Assembly (NCBI GenBank): GCA_026315105.1
Contig: CM048750.1
Span: forward strand, 164,824,549 to 164,888,548
DNA length: 64,000 nt
Source of the DNA: Locusta migratoria
Taxonomy: Eukaryota > Arthropoda > Insecta > Orthoptera > Acrididae
Reading direction: 5' to 3'
Both the position numbers and the translations under genes were made by a program. Positions 56,373 through 64,000 of the stretch are shown in pieces (within the stretch, counting starts at the first letter, position 1; every line of letters starts with the position of its first letter). The notes under the pieces were generated by a model. It saw only the letters and a list, made by a program, of their open reading frames with translations, was not told the DNA's origin and did not search any database.

Positions 56373-57006
56373 ATGAATGAAACAAATCGCAATTTGCGAT
56401 CAGTTATGGCATCACTGTACTAGGTGTAGAGGGAATGGCAAAGTGCGGCGAATGAAAATTTGTGCCCGACCGGGATTCGAGCCCGGGATCTCCTGCTTAC
56501 TAGGCAGACGCGTTGACCACTACGCCCTCAAGGACACTGTGACCAGATCGACTGCAGAGGACTCTTCCCTGCACGTCTCCCGCCACACCCAAATTTCCAT
56601 TCGCCACGCTGTCTCTTCCCTATAACCACAGCCTATTTGTTCTGTAATGCTGGCAGCCAGAATTAATTTTGCCTCGATACCTCATGGTCTGTTTTCCCTG
56701 ATGCGGGAAAGCAGTATTGTGGCTCCGAGCATTACAGAACAAATAGGCTGTGGTACATGAAAGAGACAGCGTGGCGAATGGAGATTTGGGTGTGGCGGGA
56801 GACGTGCAGGGAAGAGTCCTCTACAGTGGGGCTGGTCACAGTGTCCTCGGTTCCGGAGTGGTCAACACGTCTGCCTAGTAAGCAGGAGATCACGGGTTCC
56901 AATCACGGCCGGACACAAATTTTCATTCGCCGCAGTTTGGTATTCAATCTACACCTAGTACAGTGGAGCCATAACTGATCACAAATTGCGATTTATTTCA
57001 CTCCAT
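56373..57006. repeat. 634-bp palindrome with tRNA-like arms (SINE-D relative)
   Basis: The arms 56373-56652 and 56725-57006 are inverted copies around a 72-bp spacer. Each arm contains a tRNA-like segment: right arm GGAGTGGTCAACACGTCTGC and ACGGGTTCCAATCAC; left arm the complement with the better B box CGGGATTCGAGCCCGG. The anticodon-arm CTGCCTAGTAAGCAG resembles CTGCCTAGAAAGCAG at 43.4 kb, so the two palindromes come from related families. Confidence 0.85.
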
Positions 57007-57281
57007 TAGCAATTGGTAGAAACTTTAAAAACGACCTTCGTTATTAACGAATTTCCTGGTGTGGGAATTACGTAACGGAATATACGAGCACTGACGGACT
57101 GTAGAAAGTGTAGCATATGGAGGGACCGTGCATAGATGGTGTAATGCCGCCTGGGAATAACTGTGAGGTTCTAGGTGCCAAGTCAGGAATTGCGCAGCCT
57201 CTCCCACCAGAGCTTCGAGTCATCCGTCACAAATGGTTTTCTCTTCTTGAGGTTTGAAAAACTCTTCAATCTCCGTGTTTG
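57007..57281. other. No gene recognised
   Basis: Short frames only. Confidence 0.4.
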
Positions 57282-57344
57282 GTGACAAATAAATTTGCTT
57301 TATAGGTATGGTACGCCTTGAGCAAAAAAATTGTTTTTTGTTTC

Positions 57345-57386
57345 TCCCATACATGTTTCGCTGACGTTGCAGCATCATCAGTGGGA
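57345..57386 (-). ncRNA. Hammerhead ribozyme motif, type I, left arm
   Basis: Minus strand: helix I TCCCA, core CTGATGA, one extra T, helix II GCTG/CAGC with a six-base loop, GAA, helix III ACATGT (palindromic, almost no loop), cleavage-site A, helix I return TGGGA. All conserved core residues are present. The extra base between the core and helix II is unusual but has precedent in a viroid hammerhead. The very short helix III suggests activity as a dimer. Confidence 0.75.
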
Positions 57387-57617
57387 TGTTTAATTCCTGC
57401 TGTCTTAATACCACATGTAGTTGTGTTCGTGGTTCTTTATAAATATTGAGTGAAGTGAAAGTGACATAGTGCTTGTCCACAACGCGAATTCACCAAAATG
57501 ACAAACTGTCAAAAATTCACCAAAATGACAAACTGTCAAAAATTCATAGTGACGTCTTGTGAGTTAAAGAACCACAAACACAACTACATCTGGTATTAAG
57601 ACAATATGAAATAAACA

Positions 57618-57659
57618 TCCCACTGATGATGCTGCAACGCCAGCGAAACATGTATGGGA
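57618..57659 (+). ncRNA. Hammerhead ribozyme motif, type I, right arm
   Basis: Plus strand: TCCCA (57618-57622), CTGATGA (57623-57629), T, GCTG-CAACGC-CAGC (57631-57644), GAA (57645-57647), ACATGT (57648-57653), A (57654, predicted cleavage after it), TGGGA (57655-57659). Five helix-I pairs and four helix-II pairs form. It differs from the left copy by one base in the helix-II loop. Confidence 0.78.
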
Positions 57660-57722
57660 GAAACAAAATCAATTGTGTTTCCTCAAAGCGGACCATACCT
57701 ATGAAGCAAATTTATGGTTGTC

Positions 57723-58147
57723 TCTGTTCTCCTTGACACACTTCAGTTTCCGTATTTTATAAGACTAGCGACCGTTGACTATATGAGCTACATGCGTTAC
57801 GTTTGGAAAAAAATTTATTTGATTTGAATACCGTAATGAGTACTGCAAGCAAACACTTTCGAAAAGTGGGAAATTAGGGTTAGAGCCTTTTGTGTCCTCG
57901 TCTTTTCTGCGGACGGTAGATTCGGGAGGTGGGCCGTGGCTAGCAAGGATTGTGGACAAGGTCTGCGAGTGAAAAAATTGATTAATTCACACAAACTTTT
58001 ATATCAAAATGAAGAAACGGTGAACTCTTATGTGATGTGCTTGTGGCACTTTGCTGCCTATTACGCATTGCACACTTCAGCAATACATTAGCCACTAATA
58101 GTGTTCCAGGTTGTCGATGTAGGCGGATGGCTAGTTGTACTTGCTAG
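57723..58147. other. No gene recognised
   Basis: Short frames only. Confidence 0.4.
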
Positions 58148-58156
58148 ACTGACGTC

Positions 58157-58328
58157 GCCGGCCACGGTGGCCGAGGGAACTGCGGCGCTTCAGTCACGGT
58201 CTGCACGGCCACTACGGTCGGGGGTTCGAATCGCCCCTCGGGGATGGATATTTGTGCCGTCCTTAGTTGTAGCTAGTTCATAAGTAGTTTGTAAGTTTAG
58301 CGACTGATGACCCCGTAGTTAAGATCCT

Positions 58329-58386
<58 letters not shown>
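58157..58386 (+). mobile_element. SINE-A with 55-bp poly-A tail and 9-bp target duplication
   Basis: Head CGGCCACGGTGGCCGAGGGA, B box GGGGGTTCGAATCGCCCC. The body ends early at GTTAAGATCCTAGC, followed by about 55 A residues. ACTGACGTC is at 58148-58156 and 58387-58395. Unlike the other copies it lacks the CATTTGAAC end and has a long A tail. Confidence 0.93.
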
Positions 58387-58389
<3 letters not shown>

Positions 58390-58395
58390 GACGTC

Positions 58396-58694
58396 ATCCG
58401 CCATTCTGCTCTCGTGGCTGTCAGTGCGCCGGCCTGTCTTGGCGAGCCCTCCTCTTCTGATTGGCCGGCGCACGGCGCAAGCCAGAGACGTAACGAGACT
58501 TAAGCGCCCCCGGCGGATGAAGTATTTTTGGGCGACTTATCGCTCGTCCACCTCTAGTGGTGTTGCGACGTATGGATACGACCGGTGTCTTGGCCTATGG
58601 TGACGCCAAAACAGAGTCATATGAACATATATATTCATATGTCACCAAAAATTCTTGCAGCTCATGCTGCTGCAGTTTAAAATAAATTCTTATA
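58396..58694. other. No gene; GC-rich then AT-rich
   Basis: No motif recognised. Confidence 0.4.
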
Positions 58695-60030
58695 TACAAT
58701 ATTGGCCATTAAAATTGCTACACCACGAAGATGACGTGCTATAGCCGCGAAATTTAACCTACAGGAAGAAGATGCTGTGATATGCAAACGATTAGCTTTT
58801 CAGAGCATTCACACAATGATGGCGCCGGTGGCGACACCTACAACGTACTGACATGACGAAAGTTTCAAACCGATTTCCCATACAGAAGCAGCAGTTGACC
58901 GGCGTTGCCTGGTGAAACGTTGTTGTGATGCGTCGTGTAGAAGGACAAATGCGTACCATCACGTTTTCGACTTTGAAAAAGGTCGGATTATAGTCTATCG
59001 CGATTGCGGTTTATCGAATCGCGACATTGCTGCTCGCGTTGTTCGCAATCCAATGTCTGTTAGTAGAATATGGAATCGGTGGGTTCAGGAGGGCAATACG
59101 GAACGCCGTGCTGGATACCAACGGCCTCGTATCATCAGCAGTCGAGATGACAGGCATCTTTTCTGCATGGCTCTAACGGATCGTGCAGCCACGTCTCGAT
59201 CTCTGCATGTTTGAAAGACAACAACAATCTGCACGAACAGTTCGACGACGTGTGCAGCAGCATGGAAAATCAGCTCGAAGACCATGCCTGCGGTTACCCT
59301 TGACACTGCATCACAGACAGGAGCGCCTGCGATGCTGTACGCAACGACGAACCTGGGTGCACGAATGGCAAACCGTCATTTTTTCGGATTAATCAAAGTT
59401 CCGTTTACAGCACCATGATGGTCGTCTCCGTGTTTGGTTACATCGCGCAGAACGCATATTGGAAGCGTGTATTCGTCATCGCCACACTCGCGTATCACCC
59501 AGTGCGATGGTATGGGGTGCCATTGGTTACACGTCTCGGTCACCTTTTGTTCACATCGACGGCACTTTGAACAGTTGCCGTTACATTTCAGATGTGTTAC
59601 GACCCGTGGCTCTAGCCTTCATTCGATCCCTGCGAAACCTTACATTTCAGCGGATAATGCACGACCGCATTTTGCAGGTCCTGTACGGGCCTTTCTGGAT
59701 ACGGTAAATGTTCGACTGCTGCCCTGGCCTGCACATTCTCCACATCTCTCACCAACTGAAAACGTCTGATCAATGGTGGCTGAGCAACTGGCTCGTCACA
59801 ATACGCCAGTCACTTCTCTTGATGAACTGTGGTATCGTGTTGAAGCTGCATGGGCATATGTACCTGAACACTCCATCCAAGCTCTGTTTGAGTCAATGCC
59901 CGGGCGTATCAAGGCACCCAACTTTCGTGAAAATGTAATCACATGTCAGTTCTAGTATATTTGTGCAATGAATACCCATTTATCATCTGCATTTCTGCTT
60001 GTTATAGCAATTTCAATGACCAGTAGTGTA
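58695..60030 (+). mobile_element. Tc1-like element, same family as 12513-13750
   Basis: The terminal inverted repeats lie beside TA: CAATATTGGCCATTAAAATT at the left, complement CACTACTGGTCATTGAAATT at the right. 1336 bp. It lies in the last 1.7 kb of the inferred intron. Confidence 0.92.
58920..59955 (+). pseudogene. Tc1-like transposase, frameshifted
   Basis: The N-terminal helix-turn-helix is well preserved: VFDFEKGRIIVYRDCGLSNR, DIAARV, SVSRIWNRWVQEG (58960-59095). A shortened stretch after SRSLHV (59213) breaks the frame. The first catalytic block reads FSD followed at once by a stop (about 59384-59393), where the other copy has SDES. The middle block (SPSAMVWGAIGYTSRSP, HIDGTLNS) is open. 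A one-base loss just before DNARPH (about 59651) shifts frame again, after which SPHLSPTENV (about 59742-59769) keeps the final Glu. The C-terminal end is at 59773-59955. No full transposase can be made; intact ones are about 340 residues. Confidence 0.88.
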
Positions 60031-60041
60031 TTGGTTATATA

Positions 60042-60212
60042 TGGAGTGGTCGAGCGTTCCAAGGTGCCTCGCTCGCCGCTGCTCGCTGTCGGAAGTTCGA
60101 ATCCTCCCTTTTGCAAGGGTGTATCTGTTGTCCTTAGCATAAGTAGTTTGTAAGCCGAAGGACCGATAACGATGGTAGTTAAGTCCCATAGATTTACAAA
60201 TTTCTCAACATT
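60042..60212 (+). mobile_element. SINE-B, diverged
   Basis: GGAGTGGTCGAGCGTTCCAA, B box GGAAGTTCGAATCCTCC, then TTGTCCTTAGCATAAGTAGT and TAGATTTACAAATTTCTCAA. About 110 bp upstream of the exon 2 acceptor. Confidence 0.85.
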
Positions 60213-60324
60213 TTCTTATATACTACTATTTTTGACAGCATGTACCATTCCTATCTCTTGTAGAACTCATACATACTGAACGCTGCATTGTTTGAAACTA
60301 AATATATGTTTCTCGTCATTTCAG

Positions 60325-60588
60325 AATCCAGTGAGCAAGGCCAAGGTGAATCCAGTGATGAAGGAGAACGAGAATCCAATGATGGGCAAGGAAGATCCAA
60401 AGAACAAGGACAAGGAGAATCCAGTGATCAAGGAACAGGAGAATCCAATGACCAAGGACAAGGAGAATCCAATGATCAACGTCAAGGAGAATCCAATGAC
60501 CAAGGACAAGGAGAATCCAATGATCAACGTCAAGGAGAATCCAATGACCAAGGACAAGGAGAATCCATTGATCAAGTACAAGGAATGA
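60325..60588 (+). CDS. Secreted peptide gene, exon 2: eleven octapeptide repeats
   Basis: Second coding exon (87 codons plus TGA). It begins at the acceptor TTTCAG|AAT. In the phase-0 frame it is entirely repeats of consensus N-P-M-x-K-x-K-E: ten of eight residues and one of seven. The register starts with Asn-Pro at the first codon and finishes with KYKE before the stop. The DNA unit is 24 bp, with a 48-bp alternation in the last five units (NPMTKDKE and NPMINVKE). The tail is highly charged, free of cysteine and probably disordered. An alternative frame is open from 60288 to 60725 (SNDQGQGE-type repeats), as are two minus-strand frames, a by-product of the repeat. I prefer phase 0 because the register fits the splice site and AATAAA follows the stop. 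With exon 1 the protein would be 145 residues. Confidence 0.7.
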   Translation, partial: NPVSKAKVNPVMKENENPMMGKEDPKNKDKENPVIKEQENPMTKDKENPMINVKENPMTKDKENPMINVKENPMTKDKENPLIKYKE

Positions 60589-60735
60589 CTGCACCACATA
60601 CCTCTTGCGTGCGGCATGACGGGAAAACAGCCATCACAAGCGCGTTTTTGTCAAGAAGTAAAATTGTGATATGGAAATGTATCTACCACACTGGAATAAA
60701 GTTTTATTTCTTTTCGTCGATATAAAATAAATTCC
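60589..60735 (+). terminator. 3' untranslated region with two AATAAA signals
   Basis: AATAAA at 60695 (107 bases past the stop) and AATAAA at 60726, each followed by T-rich sequence. They suit a 3' end near 60715-60745. Confidence 0.6.
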
Positions 60736-60818
60736 TGTCGCTGTCTCTACCAACGATATAGAAACATAGCTTTACAAACACACAGAGTCATCGACGCCTT
60801 TAGAAATCACTGTGATAT

Positions 60819-61367
60819 GAAACTTCCTGGCAGATTAAAATTGTGTACCGGAACCGGGACTCGAACCTGAGACCTTTGCCTTTCGCGGGCAAGCGCTCTA
60901 CCGCCTGAGCTATCCCGACACGACTCACGATGCCGCCTCACAACTTTACCTCCGCCAGTAAGGCAAAGGTCCCAGGTTCGAGTCCCAGTTCCGGCACATA
61001 ATTTTAACCTGCAAGGAAGTTTCATATCAGCACACACTCCACTGCAGAGAGAAAGTTTCATTCTGAAAACATGCCTTTGGCTGTGGCTAAGCCATACCTC
61101 CACCGTATCCTTTTTTCCAGGAGTGCTAGTCTTGCAAGTTTCGTAGGAGAGCTTATGCGATGTTTGGAAAGTAGGAGGCGAGGTACTGGCGGAAGTAAAG
61201 TTGTGAGGCGACATCGTGGGTCGTGTCGGGATAGCTCAGGCGGTAGAGCGCTTACCCGTTAATGGCAAAGGTCCCAGGTTCGAGTCCCGGTTCCGGCACA
61301 CAATTTTAATCTGCTAGGAAGTTTCACATCAGCGCACACTCCGCTGCAGAGTGAACGTTTCATTCTG
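60819..61367. mobile_element. Composite SINE-C unit with 13-bp target duplication
   Basis: A minus-strand SINE-C head (60819-60960) is joined to a plus-strand copy that includes the non-tRNA segment and a second head (CGGGATAGCTCAGGCGGTAG, 61228). The whole 549-bp unit is flanked by ATCACTGTGATAT at 60806-60818 and 61368-61380, so it inserted as one piece. Confidence 0.9.
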
Positions 61368-61380
61368 ATCACTGTGATAT

Positions 61381-63447
61381 ATTTGGCCAATTAACAACTC
61401 ACCAGTTTCATTGCGGATTATCAATCGAAACAATAGTATTGAGAAAGAAACGTCAAAAACTTTTTATACAAATTTATAACTGTAGTGATAAGCAGTAGAG
61501 TGTACTATCTGGAACGTTAACTGAGTTGAGGAAGAGTCCCCTTGGTAGCATTGAAGTCGAAGTAAGCAAAATGTAGATGATGGGAAACTAAAAAGTAAGG
61601 ATGACTGACGCAAGAAATTCAGAAACTGACGATGTACAATCAAACCTTGTGAGTTTCCGAGAAATAAGAAGAATCTAACGCGGTATAACCAGCCCATTTA
61701 TGTGTTTTAATACATTTTTATACTGAAAACTATCAAAAGTACATCAAATACGTAGATTGGTACCTTGCTTTGAACGATTTGACTGATAGCAATTGTTCAG
61801 GAAAAAGGGAGTTACAGGCGTAGCTACAGGATGGGTAGCGCCTGAGTGGCAGAACTGGAGTACGTATTGAAGCGCCTGTCTTTTCTTATGGTAGGTTGTG
61901 GGAAGAAAGAAACGAGATTATGACTAAAATCAATCTGCCTGACTTCCGCTTCCCAATTAACAGGAGACTCACCTGTTAATCTTCTGTTGCTGTGGCCGTT
62001 GCCAGCATTGAACCTCCTCTCTTCTAGCAGGAGTTTCTATTATTTTGTAAGTGAACAAAAATGATAGCAACATGGGAAGGCTACAGTCAAGACGTCGGAC
62101 AGTTAATTGAAATAATCTTTTGTATTCTAAAAGTAACATAAAGAATTACGAGATATCCTGCTTTTTTAAACGGTTACTGATTCTTGCTGCAGGACAAGAC
62201 ATACAATAGAGAGCAAACATCGAAAATAAAGCACATTCAAATAGTTCGACCAGCCTTTAACGAGAGAGAAAGAGGGCTTATTGATTTTCATGAAGATTTC
62301 CGTTAGTCATGAGAACAGTAGACTGAGCCCGAAACAAGGGCGACCCAAAACTAAAGGAAAATCATCTTGGTAATCATCGCGCCTATATTCATTAAACTCG
62401 CGACCAAATGCAAGTACTTCACTTTAATCGTGATTACCAGCTGGGGAGAACTGTCGGTCAATGAAATGTCACCACGACTGACCATGGCGGCTTCTGCACA
62501 ATAGGCTGCAAACTTCTGAAGCAACTGCCGAACTGAGAGCGGCCCGTTTTGTTCACGCGAGTTTCGCACCGATGATTCTTCCGCCGGCAAAACTAGTGAC
62601 GTGTTACCAACCCGAACCAGATTACAGAGTTCGTTTAGGTCCGCAAGTCCCGGTTTCACGACTCCTAGGGTAGCGGTCTGTCTTGGCGGGACTCGTCAAA
62701 GACGGCGGAAACAGAAGTGTCCTTCCGCGAAGACGTTGGCTCTTCGGGATTGAACTTAACGGCTCCGGTAACCTTTGTGGCTGATCGCCATCTTGCCAGT
62801 TTAATATATTAATTAATACAGAATACGGATAATTATTTGGCCCCCATGATACGATGGTCCTCTGGTCAGGCAAACAAACGGTAATTTTAGATTGTCGGGG
62901 ATGTGATTGGCTATTAATTTTACCAACTTCCTGAATATTTATTGGACCTAAATTTGTAATACTTCAAACGATTCGTCATTTTTCATAATATTCAAATCCG
63001 TCGTCAGAAATTTTAGAATTATTTTATTTATATCCACGCTCTTTGTCCATGTGGTTCATAGCACCTTTGTGCTGGTCTGGGAAAAGTCTTAGCTCTACAG
63101 TATAAAGTGTGAGCGGAATAAAGTGGCATCTGCATACTTTGCGTAGTGGACAAACAAGGTCTCTGGCAGTCTGCAAGTAAGTGAGGTGAAGCAGCAGGTT
63201 CACCCACAGTTCTGGAGAACAGAAGCGGACGCAGTCGGCATGTAGCTTCTACTCATTATGCTGCAGTACAAGAGGGAGAAGCTACTGTGCTCGCCGGTAA
63301 GTCGGTTACAGGATACACTCGTACTTTGTGTGCTGGTGGCTACGTCGTAAAATTACCTCATCCCGAAATGAAGAAAGGAAGTAAGATTATAGGTGAACGT
63401 CCCATCAACGTCATGGTTATGTGAGACGGAGCACGTGATCGTTTAGT
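61381..63447. other. No gene recognised (2.1 kb)
   Basis: Mostly AT-rich. 62440-62790 is more GC-rich, with overlapping minus-strand frames (102 codons at 62351-62659, 83 codons at 62622-62873) whose products I do not recognise. They could be remnants of a transposon or an unrecognised exon. Confidence 0.45.
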
Positions 63448-63630
63448 TTTTTCAGGTATGGGGAATGAAATTGGCCGTGCCATTTGGAAGGAACCATCCC
63501 GTCATTTGCCTGGAGCAATTTAGGTAATCGCGGAAAACCTAAATCAGAATGGTCTGAAGCAGAATTGAGCCACCTTCCTCCTGATTGCTAGTCAAGTGTG
63601 TTACCACTGCACCACGTCGCTGGTTTACAT
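63448..63630 (-). mobile_element. SINE-E (third tRNA-derived type)
   Basis: The minus strand reads GACGTGGTGCAGTGGTAACA (A-box-like), then a degenerate B box, then the body complement of GGAACCATCCCGTCATTTGC and CGCGGAAAACCTAAATCAGA. The sequence matches a tRNA-SINE that I associate with orthopteran genomes. Confidence 0.75.
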
Positions 63631-64000
63631 CGTAACGACGAAATAATGTTGTGTATTGTAGTCGAATTTCGTAGAAGCACACTGTAGTTGGTATTGCACA
63701 AATGTAAAACAGCCGATCGCAGCACTTGTTACACAATATGGTGACAAAAAACAAGTTGAGTAGTTGGGTGAAGTAATCGGTAACACTAGCAACGAAAATG
63801 TAGCTCACAAAACTCGAGCAGAAAAACAACCTAAACAAACGTATACATTGTCCTGTAAAACATGCAATAGGAAATCGATAACCATCCAAGCCAAACTTCA
63901 CCATTATCACACAGTCATTCTTCTAGAAGCGCTCGACGCAACTAAAACATCACTACTAACACTCAACATCATTGAGAAAATGGAAAATCAGATACTCAGT
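63631..64000. other. No gene recognised
   Basis: AT-rich. The 123-codon minus-strand frame at 63539-63910 overlaps the SINE and looks non-coding. Confidence 0.45.

Larger units (their letters stand above)
57282..57722. mobile_element. Palindromic Penelope-terminus-like element with paired ribozyme motifs
   Basis: The arms 57282-57441 and 57556-57722 are inverted copies, about 90 percent alike by eye. Each arm holds a hammerhead-ribozyme motif (listed separately). The spacer holds a 27-bp direct duplication (TTCACCAAAATGACAAACTG then TCAAAAA) at about 57488-57541. No protein is encoded. Hammerhead motifs are characteristic of Penelope-like terminal repeats, which is why I assign it there. Confidence 0.8.
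38619..60324 (+). other. Inferred 21.7-kb phase-0 intron
   Basis: Donor ATA|GTAAGT at 38619. The acceptor is TTTCTCGTCATTTCAG|AAT, ending at 60324, with a branch-like ACTAAAT about 24 bases upstream. It contains a tandem repeat, LINE relics, a nearly complete RTE LINE, a Penelope-like element, palindromes, SINEs and a Tc1-like element. No other exon-like frame flanked by splice sites is evident inside it, though small internal exons cannot be excluded. Confidence 0.6.

Noticed and set aside
57482..57543. CRISPR-like short direct repeat
   Set aside because: Only two adjacent copies of a 27-bp unit with no spacers, in a eukaryotic transposon loop.
60316..60617. Minus-strand open frames of 93-98 codons over the repeat exon
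   Set aside because: They are open only because a 24-bp repeat without stops is open in most frames; no start, splice or polyadenylation context supports them.

Overview
The window looks like nuclear DNA of an insect with a large, transposon-filled genome, most likely an orthopteran (grasshopper or locust). The organism call is inference. It rests on dense tRNA-derived SINEs whose consensus I associate with Schistocerca-type genomes, an RTE (BovB-like) LINE, Tc1/mariner elements, Penelope-like material, and the lack of any compact or bacterial gene organisation. No host rRNA, functional tRNA gene, CRISPR array or operon is visible.

One host-type gene can be supported, and it is split across a third of the window. 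Exon 1 (ATG at 38445, GTAAGT donor at 38619) encodes a signal peptide, a short pro-segment ending in Arg-Arg, and a segment with two cysteines ten residues apart. This layout recalls secapin-type secreted peptides of insects. A phase-0 intron of about 21.7 kb follows. Exon 2 (60325-60588) is made of eleven lysine/glutamate-rich octapeptide repeats. The repeat register starts at the splice acceptor and ends at the stop codon, and AATAAA lies about 107 bases further on.

Everything else is mobile DNA or unrecognised AT-rich sequence. Left part (1-23 kb): a mariner relic (2.1-2.9 kb), a LINE I call LINE-A (4.4-10.4 kb) broken by SINEs and by a tandem TIR element, two Tc1-like elements (12.5-13.75 and 15.2-16.7 kb), an 890-bp palindrome (17.5-18.4 kb) and a CR1/Rex1-like fragment (19 kb). 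Middle (23-38 kb): LINE-B, a minus-strand relative of LINE-A (23.8-29.2 kb), two truncated RTE copies and a CR1/Rex1-like LINE (35.8-37 kb). The intron of the host gene (38.6-60.3 kb) holds a higher-order tandem repeat (38.8-40.2 kb), a LINE endonuclease/esterase relic (40.2-41.3 kb), two tRNA-like palindromes (43.1-44.0 and 56.4-57.0 kb), a nearly intact RTE LINE (45.1-48.3 kb), a Penelope-like element with inverted terminal repeats (50.9-52.5 kb), a palindrome carrying two hammerhead-ribozyme motifs in opposite orientation (57.3-57.7 kb), and a Tc1-like element (58.7-60.0 kb). After the gene comes a composite SINE with a 13-bp target duplication (60.8-61.4 kb), then mostly unrecognised sequence.

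Many SINE insertions have perfect 9-13 bp target-site duplications, so boundaries and nesting order can be read directly. SINE-A, SINE-B, SINE-C, SINE-D and SINE-E are labels used only in this report.
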